NCBI RefSeq assembly: GCF_002355415.1
Contig: NZ_AP014936.1
Span: forward strand, 558,001 to 622,000
DNA length: 64,000 nucleotides
Source of the DNA: Sulfurifustis variabilis
Lineage (GTDB): Bacteria > Pseudomonadota > Gammaproteobacteria > Acidiferrobacterales > Sulfurifustaceae
Reading direction: 5' to 3'
Positions 39,749 to 48,169 of this stretch are shown in pieces; positions within the stretch are counted from its first letter, which is position 1, and each line of letters opens with the position of its first letter. The notes beneath the pieces are model-generated. The model did no database searches, was not told where the DNA came from, and saw only the letters and a program-made list of their open reading frames with translations. A program made the position numbers and the translations under genes.

Positions 39749-39927
39749 CATGTCGGGCGCGAGCGTGGCGTGCTGTCGTTGGTTACCTCGCTGAACCGGC
39801 TCGTCCCCGCACGCCAGTCCTCTCTCCCGAAAGCGGAGAGCGTGGCTTCTCCCGGACTCCCCTCCCGCGAGCCGGAGAGGAAACTTCCGAATGATCCGGG
39901 TCGAGGCGCGCTGCGCGCGCGTTTCAT

Positions 39928-40569
39928 ATGATCGGGATCCTCGGCGGGACGTTCGATCCCATTCATTACGGGCACCTGCGGCCGGCGCAGGACGCCGCGC
40001 GGCAGCTCGGGCTGACGGAGCTGCGGCTCGTGCCGGCGGCGACCCCACCCCACCGACGGCGCCCGGTCGCGCATGCGGCGCAGCGGCTGCGCATGGTCGA
40101 GCTGGCCGTCGCCGAGTTTCCCGGCCTGGCGGTGGACGATCGCGAGATACGCCGGGGCGGCCTCTCGTACACCGTGCCCACGCTCGAGTCCGTGCGCGCG
40201 GAGATCGGCACCACACCGCTTTGCCTGTTGCTCGGCACGGATGCCTTCCGCGACATCGAGAGCTGGCACCGCTGGTCACGGCTCCCCGAGCTCGCTCATC
40301 TCGTCGTGCTCGGCCGGCCCGGATTCCCGGCTCCCGATGCCGCCGACCTGCCTGTCTGGGCGCGCAAGCGTCTCGTGGCCGGCCCCGGCGAGCTGCGCAC
40401 GCGGAGCGCGGGAGGCCTGCTGTTCCTCGAGGTCGAGCCACACGACGTCTCGGCGACCCGCATCCGCGCCGCCATCGCCCGGGGCGAAACGCCGCCCGCC
40501 GAGTGGCTGCCGGCCTCCGTGCTGGACTACATCCGCCGAAACGGTATCTATCGAAGCGAGGCCGCATGA
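39928..40569 (+). CDS. nadD: Nicotinate-nucleotide adenylyltransferase
   Basis: NadD converts nicotinate mononucleotide and ATP to deamido-NAD. The 213-aa protein opens with the nucleotidyltransferase motif GILGGTFDPIHYGHLRPA, and VSATRIRAAIARG near the C-terminus is the second ATP-site motif (usually ISSTxIR). The start ATG 39928 is clear. It overlaps rsfS by ATGA, the standard nadD-rsfS pair. Confidence 0.96.
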   Translation: MIGILGGTFDPIHYGHLRPAQDAARQLGLTELRLVPAATPPHRRRPVAHAAQRLRMVELAVAEFPGLAVDDREIRRGGLSYTVPTLESVRAEIGTTPLCLLLGTDAFRDIESWHRWSRLPELAHLVVLGRPGFPAPDAADLPVWARKRLVAGPGELRTRSAGGLLFLEVEPHDVSATRIRAAIARGETPPAEWLPASVLDYIRRNGIYRSEAA

Positions 40570-40916
40570 CTACCCGAGCCGCCCAGCTGCGCAGGCAAAT
40601 CCGCGACGCGCTCGACGACGCGAAGGCGCGCGATGTCGTCCTCATCGATGTGCGCGACGTCGCGATGTTCACGGACTACATGTATATCGCCACCGGGACC
40701 TCGAACCGGCATGTGATGTCGGTCGCTGACCGCGTGATCGACAGGCTCCGGGAGCGGGGCCGCAAGCCCACGGGCGTCGAGGGCATGGAAGGGGGCGACT
40801 GGGTGCTGATCGACTACGGCGACGTGGTCGTGCACGTGATGCGCGAGCAGACGCGCGACTTCTACAACCTGGAGAAGCTCTGGGCCGAAGGCAAGCGGGT
40901 GGCCGAGAGGAAATGA
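40566..40916 (+). CDS. rsfS: Ribosome silencing factor RsfS
   Basis: RsfS binds protein L14 and blocks subunit joining in starved cells. The 116-aa product has the DUF143 core: DARDVVLIDVRDVAMFTDYMYIATGTSNRH, VEGMEGGDWVLIDYGDVVVHVM and REFY-like RDFYNLEKLW. The start overlaps nadD. The stop is followed at once by a 7-bp-period repeat that fills the space before rlmH. Confidence 0.96.
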   Translation: MTTRAAQLRRQIRDALDDAKARDVVLIDVRDVAMFTDYMYIATGTSNRHVMSVADRVIDRLRERGRKPTGVEGMEGGDWVLIDYGDVVVHVMREQTRDFYNLEKLWAEGKRVAERK

Positions 40917-41010
40917 AATCTTGAATGTTGAATTCTCAATGTCGAATCAAGGAGCGCACGCTGCGCGCGCTTCAATTCAGAATTGAGAATCTGACATTCG
41001 ACATTGCATC
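40917..41010. repeat. Inverted repeat with 7-bp-period arms, abutting the rlmH start
   Basis: The right arm has ATT (ATC once) at 40975, 40982, 40989, 40996 and 41003, exactly 7 bases apart. The left arm has TTGAATG and TTGAATT words with the same period. The core is GCGCACGCTGCGCGCGC. It reaches the base before the rlmH GTG, so it replaces any normal ribosome site there. Confidence 0.85.
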
Positions 41011-41478
41011 GTGCAGATCCACCTCATCGCCGTGGGCACGCGCATGCCGCAGTGGGTCGAAGAGGGCTACGCGGAGTACGCGAAGCGCCTCCCGACGCAG
41101 CTTCGCCTGACTCTCCGGGAGATCCCCGCCGGGCGGCGGACGAAGGGGGCGGATCTGGAGCGGTTGCTGCGCGACGAGGGCGAGCGCGTGCTGGCTGCGG
41201 TTCCGGCGCGCGCGCGCGTGATCGCGCTCGAGCGCACCGGGCGCAGCCTCGCCACGCGCGAGCTCGCCGCCGCCGTCCAGGCGCAGCTCGCCCGCGGCGC
41301 GGATCTCGCGCTGCTCGTGGGCGGTCCCGAGGGGCTGGCCCCGGCCTGTCTGGCGCGGGCGGACGAAACCTGGTCGCTGTCCGCGCTCACGCTCGCGCAC
41401 CCGGTGGTCCGGGTCGTGCTCGCCGAGCAGCTCTATCGGGCGTGGAGCATCATCGCGGGAACGCCTTACCATCGCTGA
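41011..41478 (+). CDS. rlmH: 23S rRNA pseudouridine-1915 N3-methyltransferase RlmH
   Basis: RlmH is a knotted SPOUT methyltransferase that modifies helix 69 of 23S rRNA on assembled ribosomes. The 155-aa product starts MQIHLIAVGTRMPQWVEEGYAEYAKRL and has the SAM-site loop LVGGPEGLAPAC and C-terminal HPVVRVVLAEQLYRAWSI. The GTG start lies right after the inverted repeat, and no Shine-Dalgarno is visible. Order rsfS-rlmH is conserved. Confidence 0.96.
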   Translation: MQIHLIAVGTRMPQWVEEGYAEYAKRLPTQLRLTLREIPAGRRTKGADLERLLRDEGERVLAAVPARARVIALERTGRSLATRELAAAVQAQLARGADLALLVGGPEGLAPACLARADETWSLSALTLAHPVVRVVLAEQLYRAWSIIAGTPYHR

Positions 41479-41493
41479 GGCGACGGCAAGCCC

Positions 41494-41576
41494 CAGGTCA
41501 CAGGTTCTGAGTAACATGTCGATGCTGCGCGCGAAGCGCTTCTCACGCTGATCACTTGTCACTTGTCTCTGACATC
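41494..41576. repeat. 7-bp-period inverted repeat, CACTTGT variant, before maf
   Basis: The right arm has CACTTGT at 41553 and 41560 and a degenerate third unit, and the left arm has GGTCACA and related words. The core GCTGCGCGCGAAGCGC matches the other elements of this family. It extends to the base before the maf ATG. Confidence 0.6.
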
Positions 41577-42158
41577 ATGATTTACCTTGCCTCCGCCAGT
41601 CCCCGTCGGCGCGAGCTCCTCGCCCAGGCCGGGCTCGCGTTCGAGGTCGTTCCCTCGAACATCGTCGAGCTGGCCCGGGAGGGCGAGCCGCCTGCCGAGT
41701 ACGTGCAACGCGTCGCGCTCGACAAGGCGCGCTTCGTCGCGAAGGTCGTCCGCGAGCGAGGCCTCCCGGCGCGCCCGGTCCTCGGGGCCGATACCGAGGT
41801 CGTGCTCGACGGCGCGGTCCTCGGCAAGCCGCGCGACCGCGCGGACGGCATTGCGATGCTGCGGCGACTGTCGGGCCGCGCGCACTCGGTGTTGACCGGC
41901 ATCGCGCTCGTGCATCAGGATGGAGAGTACGGCGCGCTTTCCGAAAGCCGCGTGACGTTTGCGCGGTTGACCGACGACGAGATCGCGCGCTACTGGGAGA
42001 CCGGCGAGCCGGCCGACAAGGCCGGGGGCTACGCCATCCAGGGTCGTGGCGCCGTTTTCATCAGCCGGATCGAGGGCAGCTATTCGGGGGTCGTGGGGCT
42101 GCCGCTGCACGAGCTCGCCGAGCTCCTCAAGCGGGCCGGAGCGGCCGCGCTTCCGTAA
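41577..42158 (+). CDS. maf: Maf-family nucleoside-triphosphate pyrophosphatase
   Basis: Maf proteins hydrolyse dTTP/UTP or modified nucleotides to monophosphates. The 193-aa product begins MIYLASASPRRRELLAQAGL, the phosphate-binding signature, and has GADTEVVLDG with the catalytic Asp and the KAGGYAIQGRGAVFI strand. ATG 41577 is chosen over the upstream TTG at 41556, which lies in the repeat. The typical Maf-rng order follows, but with a duplicated rng 5' end between them. The exact subfamily was not settled. Confidence 0.94.
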   Translation: MIYLASASPRRRELLAQAGLAFEVVPSNIVELAREGEPPAEYVQRVALDKARFVAKVVRERGLPARPVLGADTEVVLDGAVLGKPRDRADGIAMLRRLSGRAHSVLTGIALVHQDGEYGALSESRVTFARLTDDEIARYWETGEPADKAGGYAIQGRGAVFISRIEGSYSGVVGLPLHELAELLKRAGAAALP

Positions 42159-42168
42159 GGACGACCGG

Positions 42169-42387
42169 ATGAGCGAAGAGATTCTCATAAACGTTACCCC
42201 GCAGGAAACCCGCGCCGCCGCGATCGAGAACGGCGTGCTGCAGGGCGAGGCGGGGGCGTCGCGAATGCACTTAACGTGCATTCGCGCCGCCGAGCGCCCG
42301 GCCATGGATGGCCGGGCTGGGGTTCAACGGAGCGGTGACGTTACGCCAGGGATGGCTGGCACAGCCGCAGCACGCTATCGGGGATGA
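42169..42387 (+). pseudogene. Truncated rng copy 1, 72-codon ORF with the native ribosome site
   Basis: The ATG follows AAGGA (42157-42161), the likely original rng ribosome site. The ORF has 25 residues of RNase G (MSEEILINVTPQETRAAAIE and on) and then 47 residues read from the insert, ending in RYRG. Its TGA overlaps the ATG of copy 2. It lacks all catalytic parts. Confidence 0.75.
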
Positions 42388-42598
42388 GCGAAGAGATTCT
42401 CATAAACGTTACCCCGCAGGAAACCCGCGCCGCCGCGATCGAGAACGGCGTGCTGCAGGGCGAGGCGGGGGCGTCGCGAATGCACTTAACGTGCATTCGC
42501 GCCGCCGAGCGCCCGGCCATGGATGGCCGGGCTGGGGTTCAACGGAGCGGTGACGTTACGCCAGGGATGGCTGGCACAGCCGCAGCACGCTATCGGGG
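42169..42598 (+). repeat. Two identical 215-bp tandem units duplicating the rng 5' end
   Basis: Unit 1 is 42169-42383 and unit 2 is 42384-42598; I see no difference between them. Each has the first 75 bases of rng (ATG to CTGCAG) and then about 140 bases with two perfect hairpins, GCGAATGCAC/GTGCATTCGC and GCCCGGCCAT/ATGGCCGGGC, plus a CCAGGGATGGCTGG segment. A third copy of the 75 bases opens intact rng at 42599, with one base change (Ala to Val codon). Confidence 0.95.
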
Positions 42599-42602
42599 AT
42601 GA
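42384..42602 (+). pseudogene. Truncated rng copy 2, 72-codon ORF
   Basis: It is identical to copy 1 in sequence but preceded by CTATCGGGG instead of a ribosome site. Its TGA overlaps the ATG of intact rng (ATGA at 42599-42602). If made, it depends on reinitiation after copy 1. Confidence 0.7.
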
Positions 42603-44119
42603 GCGAAGAGATTCTCATAAACGTTACCCCGCAGGAAACCCGCGTCGCCGCGATCGAGAACGGCGTGCTGCAGGAGGTCTACGTCGAGCGCGCGCGCAGC
42701 CGGGGCATCGTCGGCAACGTCTACAAGGGTCGGGTCGCGCGCATCCTCCCGGGGATGCAGGCCGCCTTCGTCGACATCGGTCTCAATCGCGCGGCCTTCC
42801 TGCACGCCTCCGATATTCGTACGCCGGAGGCGCCGGCGCGCGAGCGCGCGGCGGTCGCCCTCGACCAGAGCGGCGCCGCCGTCGCCCGCGTGAGCAACGG
42901 CAACGCCTGGCCGGCGCCGCGCATCAACGAGCTGCTGCACGACGAGCAGGAGCTGGTGGTGCAGGTGGTGAAGGACCCCCTGGGCACGAAGGGCGCCCGG
43001 CTCACGACGCAGATCACGCTCCCCGCGCGCTACCTGGTCTACATGCCGTACTCGCGACACATCGGCGTTTCGCAGAGGATCGGCGACGACACCACCCGCG
43101 AGCGGCTGCGCAACCTTCTGCGCTCGCTCACCGAGAGCGACGAGGGCGGCTACATTCTCCGCACGATGGCGGAGACCGCGGCCGAGGAAGAGATCGAGAC
43201 GGACGTGCGCTACCTGCGGCGGATCTGGTCGGCGTGCCAGGAGCGCATCAAGAGCGCCAAGCCCGGGGAGCTCATCCACGAAGACCTGCCGCTCGCGCTG
43301 CGCGCCATGCGGGACCTCGTGCGCGCGAACGTCGAGAAGATCCGCATCGACTCTCGCGAGACGTACCTCAAGGCGATCGACTTCGCGATCAAGTTCATTC
43401 CCGAGACCGCCGAGCGCATCGAGTACTACCCGGGGGAGCGGCCGATCTTCGACCTGTACTCGGTCGAGGACGAGATCCAGAAGGCGCTCGCGCGCAAGGT
43501 GCTGCTGAAGAGCGGCGGCTACCTCGTGATCGACCAGACCGAGGCGATGACCACGATCGACGTGAACACCGGCGCGTATGTCGGGCGCAAGAGCCTCGAG
43601 GAGACGCTGTTCAAGACCAATCTCGAGGCGGCGCAGGCGATCGCGCGGCAGCTGAGGCTCCGCAATCTCGGCGGCATGATCATCGTCGACTTCATCGACA
43701 TGAGCGACCCGGACCACAAGCGCGCCGTGCTGCGCGCCCTCGAAAAGGCGCTCGCGCGCGACCGGACCAAGGTGTACATGACCGAAATGTCGCCGCTCGG
43801 TCTGGTCGAGCTCACGCGCAAGCGCACGCGCGAGTCGCTCGAGCATGTCCTCTGCCAGCCGTGCCCGGTCTGCCAGGGGCGGGGCACGCTCAAGACGCCG
43901 CAGACCGTCTGTTACGAGATCTTCCGCGAGATCCTGCGCGAGGCGCGCCAGTTCGGCGCCGACGAGTACCTGGTCGTCGCCTCGCAGGTCGTGATCGACC
44001 TCCTCCTGGACGAAGAAGCGACGAGCCTGCTCCAGCTGCAGGAGTTCATCGGGAAGCCGATCCAGCTCAAGGTGGAGCCGCTTTACCACCAGGAGCAGTA
44101 CGACGTCGTGCTGTTGTAG
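42599..44119 (+). CDS. rng: Ribonuclease G
   Basis: RNase G (CafA) trims 16S rRNA 5' ends and degrades some mRNAs. The 506-aa protein starts MSEEILINVTPQETRVAAIE, with an S1 domain (about 35-125; GNVYKGRVARILPGMQAAFVD), an RNase E/G nuclease core with catalytic Asp in TTIDVNTGAY and DFIDM, and the zinc-link motif CPVCQGRGTLKTP. Its 5' end is preceded by two tandem truncated copies, so its translation probably depends on ATGA reinitiation. Length matches RNase G rather than RNase E. Confidence 0.96.
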   Translation: MSEEILINVTPQETRVAAIENGVLQEVYVERARSRGIVGNVYKGRVARILPGMQAAFVDIGLNRAAFLHASDIRTPEAPARERAAVALDQSGAAVARVSNGNAWPAPRINELLHDEQELVVQVVKDPLGTKGARLTTQITLPARYLVYMPYSRHIGVSQRIGDDTTRERLRNLLRSLTESDEGGYILRTMAETAAEEEIETDVRYLRRIWSACQERIKSAKPGELIHEDLPLALRAMRDLVRANVEKIRIDSRETYLKAIDFAIKFIPETAERIEYYPGERPIFDLYSVEDEIQKALARKVLLKSGGYLVIDQTEAMTTIDVNTGAYVGRKSLEETLFKTNLEAAQAIARQLRLRNLGGMIIVDFIDMSDPDHKRAVLRALEKALARDRTKVYMTEMSPLGLVELTRKRTRESLEHVLCQPCPVCQGRGTLKTPQTVCYEIFREILREARQFGADEYLVVASQVVIDLLLDEEATSLLQLQEFIGKPIQLKVEPLYHQEQYDVVLL

Positions 44120-44203
44120 ACTCCGCTTCCCGATGTCCGACCGTCGCCGCAGGACCGGTGACCGGCGTTGAAACGCCGACCGGCGGCTCTCCGGCTCCTA
44201 ACC

Positions 44204-44209
44204 TATAAT
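44204..44209 (+). promoter_or_regulatory. Candidate -10 box upstream of yhdP
   Basis: A perfect TATAAT sits 41 bases before the yhdP ATG, in a region otherwise very GC-rich. No good -35 lies at 16-18 bases. A small hairpin, CGGCGTT/AACGCCG, is at 44163-44178 between rng and this box. Confidence 0.3.
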
Positions 44210-44250
44210 TTCCCAGTACCCGTTTCCGGCCGACGCGGCAGCCTGCCTGC

Positions 44251-47200
44251 ATGAAGCACCCGGTTGGTTCCACCGCCCGCCGCGCGGCCCGCTATGCGGT
44301 CTACGCGGCCGCCTCGATCCTCGTGCTGCTCGCCGGGCTGCACGTCGTCGCGCGGACGCTGCTCCCCCACCTCGCCGACCGCAAGGACGAGCTCGAAGCC
44401 TACCTCAGCGACAAGGCCCAGCGGGCGGTGCGGATCGACGGTCTCGAAGCCTACTGGGACGGTATCTATCCGGGCGCACACCTCCGCGGCATCGCGGTAT
44501 CGGCTCCGGAAGGAGGCGAGGCCGTGCGGCTGGCGGAAGTCCGCCTTACCATCCGGCTGCTCCCGCTGCTGCGCGGCGAGTTTCGCATTCACCGCCTGGT
44601 GCTCGTCCGTCCTTCGCTGACGCTCGAACGCCTTCCTTCCGGCGACATCCGGCTCGTCGGCCTCGGCGTCGATGCGGCCCGGCCGAACGGCGATGACCGG
44701 CTCACGCCCTTCCTGTTTCAGCAGGGACAGGTGCTCGTACGCGACGGCGACCTCACGTGGATCGATGCGCGCGAGGCGCAGGCGCCGGTGCGGTTGACGC
44801 AAGTCGCGTTGAGCCTGCGCAACAACGGGAACCGCCATCGGCTGGAGGCGGCCGCGCGCTTCCCGGACGCGATGTGCCGCGAATGCCGGCTCACGGCCGA
44901 TATCGACGGCAACCCGCTCGCGGGACGGGACTGGGAGGGCGAGATCCGGATCGAGGCCAGCGGGCTCGACGCATCGGCCCTGCCCCCGGTCGTGCGCGAG
45001 CGGCTGCCGGCGGAGTTCCGGGGAAGCTTCGACGTACGCCTCTGGACGGATTGGGCGGAGGGCCTGCCGCGGGCCGTGCGCGGCCCGGCCGCGGTCGCGG
45101 ATCTGCGGCTGCCGCTGCCCGGTTTCGGGCAGCCGCTCGCCGTCCACCGGGCCGCAGGCGACATCAACTGGAAGCGCCGCCGCGGGGGCTGGCAGCTCGA
45201 CCTCGACGGGCTCGTCCTCGGGCTGGCGGGCGAACCCTGGCGCGCGGAGCGGCTGCGCCTCGCGCACGCGGACGGGGAGAACGTCCTGCAGGTGAAACAT
45301 CTGAACCTCGACGACGTCACCGCGTTCGCGACGGCCGTGAAGGGAGAGCACGGATGGTTGAGTCGGTGGGCGGACCTGAGTCCCGAGGGCACCATCGACA
45401 ACCTGGATGCGCGCGTATATGGCCCGCTCGAAGCGCCGACGACCTTCGAGGTCACGGCCGACCTGAAGCGGGTCGGCATGACGGCCTACGAAAAGATCCC
45501 CGGCGTCCGCGGCGTCACGGGGCGCATCGAGGTCCAGCGGTACGGCGGCGAGATGATGCTCGACGCCGGCGACTTCGTGCTCGATCTGCCGCGTGTGTTC
45601 CGCGCGCCGCTCGCCATGCGCCGTGCGACCGGCAAGCTCGTCTGGGAGCGGACGTCCGCGCACTGGGCGATCGAGGGAACGGATCTGCGCGTGGCCGGCG
45701 AGGACGGGGAGGGCGAGGGCGCGCTCGAGCTGCTGATCCCGCACGACCGCGCCCGGTCCCCGGTGCTCAAGCTGCGCGCCGACTTCCGCAACGGCAACGG
45801 CGCCCACGCCGCCCGGTACTACCCGGTGAGGCACCTCCCGCCCCGCATGCTCGCCTGGATGGAGTCGGCCTTCGTGGGCGGACGTATCACGGCGGGGTCC
45901 CTCGTGTACGACGGCCCCATTCGCGCCTTTCCTTTCGAGGACGGCGAGGGGCGCTTCGAGCTGCGCGGCCAGGTGAAGGACGGCGTCTACCGCTTCCTGC
46001 GCGGGTGGGAGCCGGTCACGCATGCGCAGGCCGACGTGGAGATCCGCGGCTCGCACGTGAAGGTGACCGGACAGGGAAGGATCGGTCGGCTCCGGGCGAG
46101 CGACATCAACGTCGAGGTCCTCGGGCGGAAAGGTTCGCCGGAGCGCGAGGTGCGCGTGGAAGGACAGGTGCACGGCCCGGTGGGCGAGACCGTGCGGATA
46201 CTGCAGTCCGTCGAGCCGGCACGGTCCTGGCGCGCCTGGCTGCCGGACGGCTTGCGCGCGAGCGGGGACGGCGCCCTGGCGCTGCGTGTGCGGGTCCCGC
46301 TCAAGCGGCCGGGATACGAAATGCAGGGCGAGTACCGCGTGACGAACGCGACGGTGCGACTCGACGGCATGGCCGCGGCGGAGGGCGTCGGCGGCGGGGT
46401 GCGATTCAACGAGCGCGGTCTCGTCGGCGGCGATCTCGCCGGGCGACTCTTCGGCGGACCGGCATTGTTCCTGGCCGAGACGCGCGACGGGCGTTTACGG
46501 GTGGAGGCGAACGGAGAGGCGCTGGCGACCAGCCTGCTGTCCGTTCGTCCGGCCCTCGCCGACCGCGTGAGCGGCCTGGTCCCCTGGACCTTCGCCCTGG
46601 ATGCGGGCGCCGATGCGCAGGCCGTGCGGTTCGAGGCGCCGCTCGGCCAGGTGCGGTCGCAGTTGCCGTCACCGCTCGGTCCGAACCGGCTGCTCGACGA
46701 GAGACTCGTCGTCCAGACGGAGCTCAGTCGGCCGAGCGTGCACGTCCTGGACATCAAGGCCGGAAACGCGGCAGCCGGAAAGCTCGTGTTCACGCGCGAG
46801 GACGACCGCTGGCGTTTCGCGCGCGGCCGCGTGGAGCTGGGGGCCGGACAGGGCGAGCTGCCGCGCAACCCCGGCCTGCATCTGAACGCCGTCATCGACC
46901 ATGTCGACGTCGACGAATGGCTGCCGCTGCTCGGTGGCGACGCCGACGGTGAAGGGCCGCCGCCCGTGTCCCGCGTGACCGCGCGCGTCCGGCGACTGGA
47001 CATGCTCGACCGGAGCTGGGGACTTGCGACGTTCGATCTCGTGCCCAAGGACGGCGGCTGGCACGGCACCGTCGACGGTCAGGCGGCCGCAGGACGGGTG
47101 CGCTACCGCCACGGGTCGCGCGGGGCCGTGCAGAAACCGTCGCCGCCGCGCTTCGACCTCGACCTGCTGTTCCTGCGGCTGCCCGAAAAGAAGCATCCGG

Positions 47201-48069
47201 GGCGCGACACCGCCGTGGAGCCGCAGCGTCTGCCGGCCATTGCGCTCCGGGCCGGCGTGTACACCCACGGCGAGCGCACGCTCGGCGCCGTCGAGTTCGA
47301 GGCCGCCCCGTTCGAGCGCGGCTGGCGCATCGAGCGGTTCAGCCTCCGGCGTCCGGAGATGACCGTCGTCGGGCAGGGGGCCTGGCGCGCGGCCGGTAAC
47401 CGGCAGACGAGCGAAGTGAGCTTCGAGTTCCGCAGCAGCGACATGGGCGCGACCCTCGCTGCGTTCGGTGCGCCGGACCAGATGGCTCAGGGCGAGGCGC
47501 AGATGTCCGCGCGCCTGGCCTGGCCCGGCTCGCCGTCCAATCCGCGGCTCAACGGGCTCGACGGCGAGGTGAAGCTCTCCGCCGACAAGGGTCGCTTCCT
47601 GCAGGTGAAGCCCGGCGCGGCCCGGCTGTTCGGACTGCTTGACCTCAAGTCCATCGCCCGCTACTTCACCTTCGATTTCGCACCCGCCTTCGGCAAAGGC
47701 CTCGCATTCGACGAGATCCGCGGGCGCGTCCAGATCGAGCGCGGGAATGCCTACACCCAGGGCATGACGATAAAGGGTCCCTCGCTCGGTCTCGCCATCA
47801 ACGGGCGCGTCGGGCTCGCGGCCGAGGATTACGACCTCATCGTCGAGGCAAACCCGAAAATCAGCGACGCCGTGACCCTGACCAGCTGGGGGCTTTTCGG
47901 CCCGCAGGCCGCGGCCGCCGCGCTCGCGATCCAGAAGATCTTCAAGAAGCAGATCGCGAGCGGCACCCGCGTGACCTACGTGGTCAAGGGACCGTGGGAC
48001 GGACCGACGGTCACTCGTCTCGGCAAACCGGCAGGCGAGAACGGGTCGACCGAAAACGGCGGCGGCTGA
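44251..48069 (+). CDS. yhdP: AsmA-like inner-membrane protein YhdP
   Basis: YhdP is a long bridge-like protein that, with TamB and YdbH, moves phospholipids to the outer membrane. The 1,272-aa protein has one N-terminal membrane helix (AARYAVYAAASILVLLAGLHVV) and then a periplasmic repeat-rich beta structure (DUF3971 region about 40-700), with a C-terminal AsmA-like part: LKSIARYFTFDFAPAFGKGLAFDEIRG, GLAINGRVGLAAEDYDLIV and a final GTRVTYVVKGPWDGP. Length is normal. The order rng-yhdP-nit-tldD is widely conserved. Confidence 0.95.
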   Translation: MKHPVGSTARRAARYAVYAAASILVLLAGLHVVARTLLPHLADRKDELEAYLSDKAQRAVRIDGLEAYWDGIYPGAHLRGIAVSAPEGGEAVRLAEVRLTIRLLPLLRGEFRIHRLVLVRPSLTLERLPSGDIRLVGLGVDAARPNGDDRLTPFLFQQGQVLVRDGDLTWIDAREAQAPVRLTQVALSLRNNGNRHRLEAAARFPDAMCRECRLTADIDGNPLAGRDWEGEIRIEASGLDASALPPVVRERLPAEFRGSFDVRLWTDWAEGLPRAVRGPAAVADLRLPLPGFGQPLAVHRAAGDINWKRRRGGWQLDLDGLVLGLAGEPWRAERLRLAHADGENVLQVKHLNLDDVTAFATAVKGEHGWLSRWADLSPEGTIDNLDARVYGPLEAPTTFEVTADLKRVGMTAYEKIPGVRGVTGRIEVQRYGGEMMLDAGDFVLDLPRVFRAPLAMRRATGKLVWERTSAHWAIEGTDLRVAGEDGEGEGALELLIPHDRARSPVLKLRADFRNGNGAHAARYYPVRHLPPRMLAWMESAFVGGRITAGSLVYDGPIRAFPFEDGEGRFELRGQVKDGVYRFLRGWEPVTHAQADVEIRGSHVKVTGQGRIGRLRASDINVEVLGRKGSPEREVRVEGQVHGPVGETVRILQSVEPARSWRAWLPDGLRASGDGALALRVRVPLKRPGYEMQGEYRVTNATVRLDGMAAAEGVGGGVRFNERGLVGGDLAGRLFGGPALFLAETRDGRLRVEANGEALATSLLSVRPALADRVSGLVPWTFALDAGADAQAVRFEAPLGQVRSQLPSPLGPNRLLDERLVVQTELSRPSVHVLDIKAGNAAAGKLVFTREDDRWRFARGRVELGAGQGELPRNPGLHLNAVIDHVDVDEWLPLLGGDADGEGPPPVSRVTARVRRLDMLDRSWGLATFDLVPKDGGWHGTVDGQAAAGRVRYRHGSRGAVQKPSPPRFDLDLLFLRLPEKKHPGRDTAVEPQRLPAIALRAGVYTHGERTLGAVEFEAAPFERGWRIERFSLRRPEMTVVGQGAWRAAGNRQTSEVSFEFRSSDMGATLAAFGAPDQMAQGEAQMSARLAWPGSPSNPRLNGLDGEVKLSADKGRFLQVKPGAARLFGLLDLKSIARYFTFDFAPAFGKGLAFDEIRGRVQIERGNAYTQGMTIKGPSLGLAINGRVGLAAEDYDLIVEANPKISDAVTLTSWGLFGPQAAAAALAIQKIFKKQIASGTRVTYVVKGPWDGPTVTRLGKPAGENGSTENGGG

Positions 48070-48169
48070 GCGGGCGCCGCGCGTGTTATCCTAGTCGGCG
48101 ACGCGGCTGCTTGCCGCGGGACCCTCCCGTCTTCCGGAACTGCGCTCCGCAACAGGCCCCGCTACAACC

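Noticed and set aside
42340-42385. Second sigma-54-like site (TGGCAC then GC after 10 bases) in the rng insert
   Set aside because: The -12 half reads CAGC instead of TTGC and the hairpin structure explains the words better.
42169-42673. CRISPR array or satellite repeat
   Set aside because: There are only three copies of a 75-base word that is plainly the rng coding start, with 140-base identical spacers. This is a gene-fragment tandem duplication, not an array.
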